From NCBI GenBank assembly GCA_001586965.3, contig LUCW03001489.1, forward strand, positions 78,501 to 142,500: DNA of 64,000 nucleotides, written 5' to 3'. The notes under the pieces were generated by a model. It was not told where the DNA came from. It did not search any database and saw nothing but the letters and a program-made list of their open reading frames with translations. This DNA comes from Sphaeroforma sirkka. Its lineage: Eukaryota > Opisthokonta > Ichthyosporea > Ichthyophonida. Below are positions 1 through 12,017 of this stretch, piece after piece. The position numbers and the translations under genes were made by a program. Numbering within the stretch: position 1 is the first letter of the stretch; each line of letters starts with the position of its first letter.

Positions 1-2162
1 GGCGCATCGGTTGGTCTTCTGTCACACTTTTTAGGGGTGCCCAACCGTATCGCTTGATCTGGTTCTTTTCACAATCAGTACAGCGTCGGTATACTTCACG
101 TATGGTTTCTTTCAGCGCCGGGTGATCAAGCCCTGCACGAATAGCCATTTTATAAGTATGCTCATATGCTCGATGCGTTAAATTATGTATAATTTTAACT
201 CTACTTTCGAGCTCCTCTAAGTCAGTCAGATTCTGCGTAACGCTGGCTGGATGAACCATAGTCCTGTTGGAAAGGGCAACCTCAGTATCAGGAGGGGTAG
301 AGTCCTGAGATACATAATTGACAACATTGGATTGTTGAAGTATCTTCTTCAGTTGTTTCGCAACTCCTGGCTGTTCTTTAAGCAGCGCTTCAAGTAGTTG
401 AGTGCGAGCTTCAGGTTCTCTTAGAGTTTTGAGTCTTTGATCCATGGCCTTAGCTAGTTCCATGTTTTTTACGATCTAATGCCGTTTCAATCGGCATTAC
501 CTCGACTGCAATTTTGTTGGGTGCATGTGTTGTACGAGTCTTGAGCTTTTGTTCAAACTCTTTAGACTCCTCTAGTTTAGCTAAGAATTCGGTTGAGGGT
601 TTCCACTTAGTGGTACCTGCAGGACCGATGCGACAAACAATGGCGTGTTTCCAAGGCGTCTTCTTAATAGAATAGGATCCCTGATACAAGAACGTGTCGG
701 TTTCACGGTCGACATAAATAGGTTCGTCTTGAATCATATTAATTAAATCACGTATCCATGGGTCGGAGTTACGTAAGGGACAACACAGCGTAATGGTAGA
801 TTTAGTAATATTAACATAATTTAACAACTGTGCGATAAGTTGACAAGGTGGGTTAGCCCACGCATTATGCTTTGATAAGTCAAGCTGAAATGCATCACCT
901 TTAGGATGAGTCAACGACCTATATTCAGAAACCTGTTTGTTATGTTCTGCGGCGAACATATCAACAGTAAATGGACCCCATCGTGATTGAGCGAGGTTAA
1001 ACAATTTCTTATTTAGCATCCAATCGGTTGCTAATAACTCCTTGACTGTTTTCTGGTAGTCGGGCACAAGTCGAGAGAGCATGTCAGGATGATGGTTATG
1101 TATTCCTGGTATGTGTGTTATATTAAAAGCGAACTTGGCAATAATGTCATGCCAGCGGCTCACCAACTGTGAATCAGGGTTCATATCTTTTAAGTATGTT
1201 AAAGACTTTTGATCACAGGCGACAGTAAAGTAACTTCCATAAAGGTAGTCTTTAAACTGCCTTAGCGCAGTAACTATAGCAAGGAGCTCTTGTTTAACGG
1301 TAGGGTAATTCCGTTGACTCTTATTATAACTCTTGCTAAAGAATTGTATGTAGCGCGGTTTACCATTTATCGTTTGGTAAAGCACTCCACCTACCGCTCG
1401 ATCTGAAGCGTCGGTTGCTACTTGGAATGGGACACCATCCACAGGGTACTGCATGATGGGTGCGTCCATTACTTTACTTTTGACTAGTTTAAATGCATCA
1501 TCACATTCTTTAGTCCAAAGCTTTCCCAAAGGTCCTTTGTGCAGCCGTAGGTGACTGAAAGGCTTTAAGTAATGAGAAAGAGAAATTACTAGGTTTCAAA
1601 CTATATTAAACTAAAATACAATTTAGTCAGTTAGGATTTAGCAGTGGTAGCTTGTGTAAGAATGATCGAGACTGCCTCTTGTTAAGAGCCTAAATATCCT
1701 CGATCACACAGGGCGTACCTCTAGCTGTTCTTTATTGAATAATTTTCACTAGAAGTACTAAGTGTTCATGACCACTTGCCTAATTTGTAAATAGACATAA
1801 TAACGTAAGTCACGTTAATACATTAGCTGATATAAATAAAGTTCCATCTGAAGAAAAGTTAAAAAAAGAAAAAGACTTATTGGATTTTGGAGATTGGCGG
1901 GAGGACCAAAATCTATAAGTAGTAGTTCGGAGATTATAAAATTTAGTTTATAATATCCTACATCTACTAATGTCTCAAATAGGTCCAAGTAGATGAGTCA
2001 TACCAAATACTCAGGCTATTGGAGCCATCAAAGTGAATTTAGAACACTTTGGAAATATTGGAAAAAGAGCTTGTACTAAATTATTTAAAATACAAATAAA
2101 AACCAATGTATTATCTCAATTGATCTTGATATTTTAGACTGACCGGAGGCCGTATTTCTACA
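1..2162 (-). mobile_element. Fossil Ty3/mdg4-type LTR retrotransposon, copy 1
   Basis: Read on the minus strand, this is the 3' part of a pol gene plus one LTR. The recognisable parts are an RNase H domain (ATDASDRAVGGVLYQ-type block near 1385-1430), a spacer region found in related elements, and an integrase N-terminal zinc-binding motif of the H-x-H...C-x2-C type near 20-190 (key residues H, H, CTDC). The protein is almost identical to the corresponding part of the larger copy at 34.46-39.5 kb. That match, and the zinc-binding integrase motif, place it in the Ty3 (Metaviridae) group. The copy is incomplete and broken, and the left end runs out of the window. High similarity to the second copy suggests a fairly young family, although the LTRs have diverged by several percent. 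Confidence 0.85.
1584..2162 (-). repeat. LTR of the Ty3-type fossil, copy 1
   Basis: The segment is the reverse complement of the LTR at 34463-35059. On the minus strand it starts TGTAGAAATAC and aligns along its whole length. Homology to the second copy ends at the TG terminus at position 2162, which defines the LTR edge. No target-site duplication could be established. Confidence 0.8.
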
Positions 2163-2527
2163 ACTTAAAGTCTACTACATTGCACTCTATCAATAGTATT
2201 AAGCTGGAGAACTCACACCTGATAGTGGCTGTACATATGCCCGTGAATTGAAAGGCCAGCATGTCTGCTGGATCCTCATATAAGTCCACGGTAACCGGAC
2301 TCAATTCAATCTTACTATACTATAGTGTGTAGGTAAACCGTCTGACACATTCGCCCATGATAGGAGAGGGAATTATCGCTCTCACAGGTAATACTACATA
2401 ATGAACAAAAATGTCTTGTAGTATCAATGTGTAGTGTGCTTGAGTGAAAGTGGCAGTACACTCGACATATACAATCGCGATGCAACCCGATATTAGACTA
2501 ATTTACTTAAACGGATGGAATGAATAT
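2163..2527. other. Gene-free stretch with a scrap of LTR-like sequence
   Basis: The first 30 bases (a TCTACTACATTGCACTC block) resemble, in reverse orientation, the end of the LTR-like segments at 24.69 and 30.6 kb. I see no gene in the rest. Confidence 0.4.
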
Positions 2528-2749
2528 GAAAGACTACGTGTCTCAGACCAAATTTTATAGCAAGAAAACTGCTTTGATTTATAAAAATCTTCAGAGTTAA
2601 CTCACTCCAGACTCAGGAGTCAGTAAGGTTACTTTTATTCGACTCTTGGAAGTGAGTTAAGAAAGTAGGTTAGCTCTCGAGAGTGAGTTTGAATTTCATG
2701 ATTTCAGTACATCGAAGAGGTTTTCTTGCTGTAAAATTGGTAGTCTCTC
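2528..2749. mobile_element. Small inverted-repeat element (MITE-like), 222 bp
   Basis: The element starts GAAAGACTAC...TTTTATAGCAAGAAAA and ends TTTTCTTGCTGTAAAATTGGTAGTCTCTC. These ends are imperfect inverted repeats of about 33 bp, the left one with a few extra bases. The inside holds short repeats of the form ACTC..GAGAGT and no coding frame. A related segment lies at 30154-30350. The structure fits a non-autonomous DNA transposon, but no transposase or clear target-site duplication is visible, so the superfamily is unknown. Confidence 0.6.
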
Positions 2750-2889
2750 AAAATAATGGTATGGTTTTTGTTCCAGTATTTTCAAAGTAAGTTATATGAT
2801 CGCAACAGACACGATTACACAGAGGGTCGGTGTATTTGAATAAATTGAATGCGGAGGCACACTCTCACCGTGTGACCACACCGCCTGTT

Positions 2890-3050
2890 AGCGTGCCGTG
2901 TGGGGGACTAAAAGTAAAGTGTCAGTGTATCTAAAGTATGGTGCATTCGAATGAATTTATTTATGATCTCACCCTCAGTTATTATACACTGATGGTGTTT
3001 GTACCAGTATTCAACCACTTGGGTTGGCCAGGGTAAAAACTCATATATGA
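2890..3050 (-). repeat. LTR-like repeat segment, copy 1
   Basis: About 150 bp containing GATCTCACCCTCAGTTAT and CACTTGGGTTGGCCAGG are closely repeated at 24691-24845. In the opposite orientation they match the segment that precedes the gag-like fossil at 30.48-30.64 kb. This links them as pieces of one LTR family. The following 300 bp (3060-3370) is GC-richer, carries two AAGTCCCAAATT repeats and may belong to the same LTR. Confidence 0.5.
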
Positions 3051-3399
3051 TCATTATGAGAAACCTTATGCGGAACACTTAAGCACTCGGATATATTTTC
3101 TAGAAATAAATATATCATATTCTCTGTTACTACGTACACTCAGTCTCGGACCTCGGCTCTCGGGAGTCTCGGCTAGCCGGTGGCCCGTATCCTATATATA
3201 GAATAATCTGAGAAGAAGTCCCAAATTACTCTTACGTTCTCTCGGCTGACCCATCTATACTTGTATTAATTTGAGGACAAGTCCCAAATTCCTCTCGGAC
3301 TGACGACGTAAAACGGTATTAACGTATATAGAATACGTTTACTACCGTAGTCTCTCACCGCCAAGTTCATCAAGGCGTACAAGCACAAATCAACTTCAG

Positions 3400-6300
3400 G
3401 ATTTTTGTGTTGTTTTGATGCTGCTTACTATAGATTAAGATTGTGACCTTTGTGTAACTTTACCCTTTGAATCGATGCAAAGTCATTATTAGATCGTAGT
3501 AAACACGCTGTGTTCGGCAACTATAGAAGTAATATACAGTGCACTATCGGCCTTGCAAGGCAACGAATATAATTGTTTTTCAAGAAGATGCATGTGACGA
3601 CATGATCTCAATGCACCAACTCGATCCATATCACAGCAGAGTATTATTCAGTTCCTTCCAGTAAATACTCAGCTACAACAGTGATGCTAAACAGTATACC
3701 TATCCTGGTACTTCCCGTTTGTTATGGGGCGAATTGACTAGACCACGACGGTTGATTTTGTGAGACAGTACACCTATCCTGTTACTTCCCATTTGTTATG
3801 TGGCGAATTGACTAGACCACGACGTTTGATCAATCGCAATTGATTGAAATAAAACAAAAGAACATTAATGAGCTGTGGAATATTCTTCGCCCATAAATTA
3901 TTGGATCCAAAATAGCTACAAATATGTATTATTTTTTTTCTCGTTGCCCTATCGTAACGTGTCGCTACTAAACGCGTTGATGCGTGCCGACACAATATGC
4001 TTAGAGCGTAGGGGTCTTATTTCAAATTGCTTGCATCTGATACCAATAGTTGTACATTTCGATAGAAAATATCAATGCCATATTTCCGACTTGAACGAAA
4101 TTAAATTAAGTTCGAGGGCTTTCCTGTATGATTACTTTCTGTATTTCAAATAACGAACGGCAATCTTACTCGACATCATAGTGTGCATTTTTGAATGTTT
4201 TTATACTCTTACCACCGAACAGGAGTTACATACGTATAGATAATATATTATCGCAATCACTTGCCTATGTATGAAATAAACAATCTATATACTCGTGTGT
4301 ACAGACAAATCTTTATAACTATATATCTTCAATATACAAAAAAACTCAAAATACGATACACAAAAAGAGTCAGTTGAACTCGAGATACGCTTTGCCAGAA
4401 GCCCCTTCAACTCAACAGAGTCCACGAAGACGGTAACGGCAATGTTTGTGCACTGGGACAAGACAGAGAGCCTGCTAACGAAATACCGCAATCGAAGAGC
4501 AAGTTGTTGAACCAACTGAGTAATATGTATATCGTCGTCAAGTAATATATGAAAAATAGCGTTGCCCGTGCAATATGTGTACCACCTGGGTACTAGAAAT
4601 GACAAACGCCGAGAGGCCAAAACCAGAACCGAAAACCAACAATTCCCAAATCCCGGGTCCAGAAACCGAGAAAAAAATATTGTTATTTGATTTATCAGAA
4701 ATGTGGAGGGAACACCAGTCACATACTGTATTCTATCAGAGAGAAATACTCAAGCAATAGTTTATCGAATTGTAGCATCTAGGGACCAGATTACCAAAAA
4801 GCCAATACATATCCCAGAACCTCAGAATCATCAAATATTTGGAGTCAGGATTCAAATATATCTGATATTGGAGTCATCAGAAATATTAGCGGTAGAACCG
4901 ATAAGCTATACCAGGACTCCGCGTGTGGGAGAAACATTCAGGTAGAAACCTGCGTCTAGTGAATTAGAAATTACAAATAAAGCCTCAGTTCGGTTTTCTC
5001 AGACGAAGGACTTTTCCTAGCTGAGATAACCATAGTTAGGAAGCGGTCCAATGTATCCTTTGACTCGTACCTTCCAGCTACTCTCCATACTCTACAGAAG
5101 TAGAAAATGCACTCACAAATAAAGACGTGTGGTTTTCTCGTACCAGGTATTCTTTTTAACTGTCTAATGGAAATGTACTTGAGAAGAGGGCTATTGTTTT
5201 GTATGGCCATATCCGAATTATTATCATATTACAATGTATGGCAAATTGACTTGGTGTCTTCTAATATCATAACAGCGCAGATCTCACTCTTGAAGGTACA
5301 ACTGATGCCAAGCATACACGTGCTTAAAATATTTATCGATGTCAAGCACTAATCTCGTAGTAAACTCGCCAGATCGCGGTAAACGATTTGTGTCCTGTAT
5401 ATGTGAGAAGTTTTGAATAATACTGAATCGAAGAATCAGGGTAAACCATCTAGAATATAGCTTCTGCCTGCAATGACAATACATAAATTTTTATTTAGAA
5501 TGTGCGAGTGTTAATAAAACATCGTAAAATTGACTATAACTATTTACAAGCTGAAAACTGATAGGCACAATAAGCAAGTACGGTGGTTAAGCGTGCTTCT
5601 TTAGGCTTGAAGATGTCGCTATGAAAGAGGTTATTCACACATATATGCGTGGATGTGGTGTTAGAGACTGTATTAATCCTGGTAGCCGTAATTTATAATT
5701 TCATGCAAAGAAATCAGATGCTGATGCTAGATGCTGAATATTTGAACTACAACATTCAGCTATACCAGATACTGTACATGTTATACTTGGCAGCCGCAGC
5801 GAGGAAGGGGAAAAATCCTTGCGCCTGTTAACGCCAAGCACTTAAGGCGAAGTGACCTTGATTTTAAGGGCGACCTTAGTATAGGCGCGACTCCAGGTGC
5901 ATTGCCATAATTAGTTTCAGAGAGAGAAAGACTACCAGTTAAATAATGTTACGAACCTAATCACGATCACAAGAGGTATAAGGTGTAATTAACTGCGTAT
6001 GTACTCTTGTTAAGAATAAGTGTGACGATATTATCAAATTTAAAGATGGACACGAGCTATCGCGTGATACGAAATATATTTAGGCATCCAATATGAAAGT
6101 CGTGATAGACACTAAATGAATTAAGCGGTACAATAAACAAATGGAATACGCGACTGGTAGTTGCAATCTGTTTATATACAGTCGATACTATAACCGACCA
6201 ATACATGGACACGGGTAAGAATGTTACACTTGAAGAGGATGCAGTACCTTTGTTCCGTGTTCAATTTGCTCAGACTCTAGGCACTCGAGCATGCCCAACT

Positions 6301-9100
6301 GAACGCAGGGGCAAACTAATATGGAACGTGACATGAAAGAGTTTCGATGCTATTCTGCTATTAACTCGCTACATGGTCGGGTCATATCGCTTTGCGATTT
6401 TGACATAGCTAATCATGAAATACAGGTAGCTAAAGGGGCCATTATGAATTTTAAAGCGCTGATCACTGACTGGTGGCAAAACAAGGCCAGCGATGTAGAC
6501 TCGAGACTTACACATATAGAGTCAGAAATTACAGCTGTCATTATCAGCGATAGCATAAATTATCTTTATTTAAAGTAGTCTGAATCTAATATTGGCGAAT
6601 CATGTACCCTATCAAAATTAAGCTTCGATCCTTTTTCTTATTCGCTTATTCTTTTTGCTGTACAATCTCTGACAAGCAGCTTCGTTTCTTGTGATGGCAG
6701 TAGACGCAGGACTTTTCTATGTGTATAAGAGAGAGGATTGTACTACTCGCGAACTTGTGCTTGTAGCCTCCAACTCTATAAAAGGTTGATTGGAATTCGC
6801 CAGTTTTTTTATAGCATTTTTAATCCAAGTATTAACCCCGTCGACAGACCCAGTAGATCCTAATTCTACCATTCGTTCCAGACCGCTCTTACACGTACGC
6901 AGTCCAAAGACTAAACTCCTTAGCTTAGCTGCTGTCAGACCATCAGAAACAATCGCCAACAGTCGATACCGCCCTGTCGCCAGTATGCAGATCTTTTCCA
7001 ATAAGAAGTACACAAATCACAGTCGATATCCCTTGACGTATATATACTGTAACCTCTATTTTAGCGCATATCAACTGCATCTTTTTCTTCTCTTCATCCA
7101 AGAAATATTTAGAGTCCTTCGAGTTTGCTGCTCACCAGCACTTTATATGTATTCAGTGGTGCCAAAATTTTGGCCCACTAGTTCTGTGGAGATAGTCACC
7201 TGTTGATCGTGTTCTGTTGGTATGGAATGAAAATTCAACCTACTTCCCTTTTTATTATTCATGGCAGCCTTTCAGGCTAGCATGTTGTACCTTGGGTAGT
7301 CTACCATCATAACGTTTGATTTGTAAACATTTGGTATCACTGTAGATTGCTCACGTGCGAACTGTCTTTATCCTTGTTCCATGCCGCAAAATTTATCATA
7401 TTCTTTTCAAACTCGATGCTCCCACATAGCAGCGATGCTAAACCTAACTTACCGCTTCGAACTACATCTTACGGTAATACAGTTAAATCATACATGCCTC
7501 GTTCCCAACTACGTATATATTCTTTGTTTTCTTGTAGATAGGTGGTGATGTTTTCATGTGTATTTGTTTGGACGTAAGCTGCAGCGATTCAAGCTTCCAC
7601 TCGTCACATTCAGCGATTGTATGAAGAACATTAGCTTAGATTGAGTAGTTTTCACCAAATCTGTGTATATGAGAGATTGGTTGCCTTTGTGCAATATATG
7701 CAAGTCTTTGGACACACTAGCGTTTTGTGGCGAATCTTCCAACATATAACATAGGCGCCGTGGTTATATAAACACGCCGTTACTATAATAGTCAGTCAGA
7801 CATCATCAGCAATGTATCGCGAAGTATTAAACTGTCAAGGCCAATTGCACACGATGCGGTTAGAAATATTATTTTCTTGTATGTGAGGTTTTTTGTAGGC
7901 TCGTCCAACACAGTCTATACAGCAGGGGATGTACACATCGATCTGAATAATATATTTGATGACCCAGCACGCCATCGATTGTCAATCACGAGAGTATTGC
8001 AGCCAAGAACAATATAGTTCATATCATATGTTACTATCCAGTCGATAGCATGTACCTTCAAACTGTAAGGCAGGGGTCTGCTGCTCAGCCTCGTTTGGCG
8101 ATACTATAAAAAAAATGTTCAAGTCTGGACACACTCAAAGTTATAAGCGCATACAGAGGCTCTACAAGTTGTGCATTTATCGAAGTCTTTTTTTCATACG
8201 AACCCCGACTTATAAAAATATACCCTCTGTAAGTGTTCCTCGCGTCTGTCTGACCATGAAGCATTTGTCAGCTCCTCCCCAACTCTGGAAAGCCATTGAA
8301 GACCAGAAACACTGCTACCTTCCCATGGTCAGTACTCTGCATCTTGATTAGCGAAGAAGCACAATCCCGAAAGAAGTTGATACAGCCACGTTATAGCATG
8401 GTCTCTTATGCGTGTTGTTGTGCGTGCGTATAGATAAGTAAGCTTGCGTCTATACTCACAATTCCTGAGAAGCAAGTGGCTGGCACTATTACTAGTAAAG
8501 GATCTATTAATGGTTTCAGACCTACAGCACCCATGCTATAGTCGTTCTATGTACATGCGCAACTTATGTACATGTATAGCTATATGTACAAATCTTTATC
8601 TCTTATATTCACAGTACAAAGTGGTACACAAGTTCGCACCAAAACCCTAAACTATAGAAATTTAGAGACGTATACTCAGTCCAGGTAGAAGCTATACTTT
8701 CCATGAAAATGGCAAACGCGTATTGCCGGGAGCGAATAAGATAGTGAATAGGGAATACCATACTTCAATAATTGAAGTAAACTTGCAAGAAATCAGAATT
8801 ATTGAATCACGAATTCATACTAAAAAGAGTGAGGCATTTGGTGAGAATTACTGTGTGGAACTGCACGATAGACTGTACTACAAGTCTTTTGATATTTGTG
8901 TCAATCTAGATCGCCGCGAGTGACACACGAATTCACGCGATTATAGCCAATATTCACACGAATTCACTCGATTTTAGCCAATATGAGTTAGTATAGGTTT
9001 GTATTCTTAAGTTCAATTAATACTCGGTCTTTAAGCGCAATTGCTGATTTGGAACCATCTTGACGAGCCTAATAGAGAAAGAGGATTGTTCTACAATTTA
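3400..9100. other. Long stretch without a recognisable gene
   Basis: Only short open frames are present and none matches a family I know. A tandem duplication of about 66 bp with a short spacer lies at 3693-3830 (GGCGAATTGACTAGACCACG in both copies). A 33-bp duplication lies at 8925-8985 (CACACGAATTCAC...AGCCAATAT). The longest clean minus-strand frame is 6717-7013 (98 codons, containing GLERMVELGSTGSVDGVNTW). Its composition is protein-like and it could be one exon, but I cannot name it. A plus-strand frame at 6321-6578 is similarly anonymous. Confidence 0.5.
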
Positions 9101-9147
9101 TCACGTTATATTAGTATAGATAATAACGTAAAATGACAACAAACATC

Positions 9148-9220
9148 TGGGAATTAACTCAGTTGGTAGAGTGCGTGCTTAGCATGCACGAAGTCGGGAG
9201 TTCAATTCTCTCATTCTCCA
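9148..9220 (+). tRNA. tRNA-Ala (anticodon AGC), copy 1
   Basis: The 73-nt cloverleaf has an acceptor strand TGGGAAT pairing with ATTCTCC, a D-arm ACTC/GAGT, an anticodon arm CGTGC-TTAGCAT-GCACG with anticodon AGC, a T-arm GGGAG-TTCAATT-CTCTC and a discriminator A. The third acceptor pair is G3:U70, the identity element for alanyl-tRNA synthetase. The first pair is a T:C mismatch, so the acceptor end is not perfect. The A box is slightly off consensus (TAACTCAGTTGG) and the B box reads AGTTCAATTCT, so expression is plausible but not certain. Confidence 0.85.
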
Positions 9221-9405
9221 GAAACCTTTAATTCAGATTTTTATATCTGTTTGTGCATTGGAACAATAAGTGCCCATTCATATCAGTCATAACATATCGC
9301 TTTTTCTACGAGGCTGTATAATAGGACACTATCAACTACCAGATACGTTAAAGCGACAGGAACATAAGATAAAAGATGTCACAAACAAGATATTAGTAAA
9401 ACATC

Positions 9406-9478
9406 TGGGAATTAACTCAGTTGGTAGAGTGCGTGCTTAGCATGCACGAAGTCGGGAGTTCAATTCTCTCATTCTCCA
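9406..9478 (+). tRNA. tRNA-Ala (anticodon AGC), copy 2
   Basis: This 73-nt tRNA is identical in sequence to the copy 258 bp upstream, including anticodon AGC and the G3:U70 pair. The flanks are nearly identical too, so the two arose by tandem duplication of a unit of about 258 bp that carries the tRNA plus its leader and trailer. Confidence 0.85.
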
Positions 9479-9666
9479 GAAACCTTTTATTCAGATTTTT
9501 ATATCTGTTTGTGCATTGGATCAATAAGTGCGACCCATTCATATCAATCATAACCTATCGCTTTTTCTACGAGGCTGTATAATAGGACACTATCAACTAC
9601 CAGATACGTTAAAGCGACAGGAACATAAGATGAAAGATGTGACAAACAAGATATAAGTCAAACATC

Positions 9667-9710
9667 TGGGAATTAGCTCAGTTGGTAGAGTGCGTGCTTA
9701 GCATGCACGA
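9667..9710 (+). pseudogene. Truncated tRNA-Ala copy 3 (5' half)
   Basis: The acceptor 5' strand, D-arm and complete anticodon arm are present, and this copy has the consensus AGCTCAGTTGG A box. Homology stops after the anticodon stem (GCATGCACGA). The variable loop, T-arm and acceptor 3' strand are replaced by unrelated sequence beginning ATGTATATGT. It is 261 bp from copy 2, the same tandem period, so the array had a third unit that was cut by an insertion or deletion. Confidence 0.8.
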
Positions 9711-10183
9711 ATGTATATGTATATCTTTGTTCGAGGATTTGTAGGATAAGTGTATGTAAATGTATACAAAGTCCACCCCACTCAACGCTAATAATAGCAA
9801 ACTGGCAATTGTCAAATACCTGAAGGCAACTATAAAAGGGCACGAGACATGACTCTTGCCAGGTTTAATGTTAAAGAGGAGTAGTCTAGCCAAGACTGCT
9901 TTATTTTACTTCAAACCTAGCGAGAAGCGTAGACGTTACTCAGCCATTCATACTACCTTCCTATTAACGATTGTGCATTTATGAGAGTGAAAAGATCGAT
10001 TATGGAACATGGAACTACATAAATAACAGTTGAAAACGCTCCCATTTTCTCTTACCAATTAATTCATATAAGTTGTTGCATGTATCTCTTTAATAGAGAA
10101 TTTCTACTCGCAGCCAAAGGGTCCAGCGTTGTACTTGTACACATCAAACTTTATTATATATTGATATTTAAATGGGGAGACAT
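9711..10183. other. Gene-free stretch after the cut tRNA
   Basis: There is a TATA-like TATAAAAGGGC near 9833 followed by transcript-like sequence, which could be part of a solo LTR inserted into the tRNA, but I found no matching second end. Nothing else is recognisable. Confidence 0.3.
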
Positions 10184-10373
10184 ATGTGCACGGCCTTCGC
10201 GAAAGTGCGAAGGCAAAGGCCATGCGTGGAGGGGCCGTGAATAAATCCACTGCACCACCTCCTATGTACAAAAAGTGTATTAATCATAGTTTCTACATAT
10301 AGTAGAAAACCAGTGATTAAACTGATTAGAACAGATACTACACTTGATCTTAGCCAATCGGCCGAGAAGCGTT
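10184..10373 (-). ncRNA. U2: U2 spliceosomal snRNA
   Basis: On the minus strand the RNA starts AACGCTTCTCGGCCGATTGG, the U2 5' stem-loop I. It is followed by the diagnostic block GCTAAGATCAAGTGTAGTAT with the branch-point recognition sequence GTAGTA, then CTGTTCTAATCAGTTTAAT (stem-loop IIa). An Sm-like site ACTTTTTG follows near 10266-10273. The 3' half has CCCCTCCACGCAT and a terminal hairpin CCTTCGC-ACTTTC-GCGAAGG closing with GTGCAC, as in stem-loop IV. The length of about 190 nt matches the usual 187-191 nt. The 5' and 3' ends are estimated from family alignment from memory. It base-pairs with the intron branch point in the spliceosome. Confidence 0.92.
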
Positions 10374-10395
10374 AATTTATTTTAGCGTTGTTTGC

Positions 10396-10405
10396 TCTAT
10401 ATATA
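10396..10405 (-). promoter_or_regulatory. TATA-like box of the U2 gene
   Basis: A TATATATAG run on the minus strand lies about 25-30 bp upstream of the predicted U2 start. In animals a TATA box marks polymerase III snRNA promoters while U2 promoters lack one, so the presence here is notable, though AT-rich DNA makes chance plausible. Confidence 0.35.
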
Positions 10406-11825
10406 CTATTTTCAAAATACGAGGGTATTGTGGGATTTTGTTCAATTTTGTGCAACATTGAAAACCATAATTCGTTTCCGCCAATGGAAAGGCAGTGTGC
10501 TATAATCATTGTATACGTAAAATGGTTTAACGTGTTGGACTGATGGCCCTATGGATATAGCTATGGGTGCATGTTTGGAGCCCTGAGGTTCAAAGTTTCC
10601 CAATTTTCCCCTACTACACTGCGAGTGTCTGCAGTTCGTAAAAGAGGTTAATTTTAGTTTTAATTTGTGAATAAAGGAGCGTTTTCGTCCAACCTTTAAA
10701 TTGGACACGTTAAAAAATAGACGTAAATATTCACAACCATTGAACCAAGTGACCTAAATAAATAAATGAAGGCACGTATTAAAACAGACTATTGTCGCGA
10801 ACACTACGATTATACGATTATAGCGGCATGCTGTTTGTTGAGCATATCCACAGAGCATGAACAACTTCGACGATGAACAACAACAGGTGAGGTGGCCTAG
10901 GTAGTATTATGTGATAGTTTATACCTTTGCGCTTGCGGAAAGGCTCGGCAACGCTGTTGCCATTTTTTAATAAACTACCACACTTCAAGTGAAGGGATGC
11001 AAGCGATGCAAGCGTGGCAGAATATATTCCAGAATTCAATTAAGGTTTGTTGTCAGTATTAACACTGACTATATTCCAGGGGGAAGTCGACGACAAATGG
11101 TCCCGTAGGCCAATATATTTGTTCTTGTGTAGTATTCGTAGACATTGCACACTAGTGGTGGGTCTGTTTTGCCTTGTTGAATTTAGGCACCATTGACAAG
11201 TGTCGATCACTGATAGTATACAATGCCGTTGTGCGTTAGCTAGGTGGGTTTGCACACGCTACCAACTGATAGTCAAGCGCGCTAACACTTCAGTTGTACG
11301 GCTGCTTCATACTATTGCAAGGTGGACTCTACTTGTTAGTGCTATTTTATGAGGGTCCTTGTTTTTGTATTGGTTTATACGCATGAAAGCCCAAACAACT
11401 AATCTGTTGACTTAGCTCAACAGAGAATCCTGCAGGATGCATTTTAGTCACTTGCACGTTTCAGGACATGCTCATGCACGTGTCTACGTGTCTATTCCTA
11501 ATTGCAAAAGTGCACGTCACGAAACGGATCGTTCGCACGTTCTCCATCCATTTAAATGTATACACATAGAGTTTATATATATATGTATATATATATATAC
11601 CTTTTAACTAGACGTTGAGCGGTATCGCCACAAACTTGGCTACGCAAGTGTTGTGCAGGTTTAGTATTCTGACAAGCAGCCAAACTTTGAAACATACCGT
11701 GATTTTGTGTCCACGAGTAGTCTTGCTCACTGTTCCATCCATGATCAAACTGTTCAAACACAGAACCATACACGAACACTATCATGAACAGCCACAATTG
11801 GCAGAGCACTGTTAAAATAGACTAA
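10406..11825. other. Gene-free stretch
   Basis: No recognisable gene. Minus-strand frames at 10442-10708 and 11573-11809 have no known motif. The latter has a protein-like stretch (SLAACQNTKPAQHLRSQVCG) and could be an exon. Confidence 0.35.
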
Positions 11826-11829
11826 ACAA

Positions 11830-11946
<117 letters not shown>

Positions 11947-12017
11947 AGTGCTACATGCGCGACAAGAGCGATTGGGACAACATATACCTGAAAGCTCTTT
12001 TATCTGTCATCTGGAGT
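11947..12017 (+). CDS. Possible terminal exon, unknown protein
   Basis: After a TTAG at the end of the TA run, the frame reads CYMRDKSDWDNIYLKALL and ends in TGA after about 23 codons. The composition is protein-like and unlike its AT-rich surroundings. The gene and its other exons were not found. Confidence 0.2.

Larger units (their letters stand above)
9120..9710. repeat. Tandem array of about 258-bp tRNA-Ala units
   Basis: Units of 258-261 bp share the sequence AGATGTCACAAACAAGATAT before each tRNA and TTTTATATCTGTTTGTGCAT after it. Two units are complete and a third is cut inside the tRNA. Confidence 0.8.
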
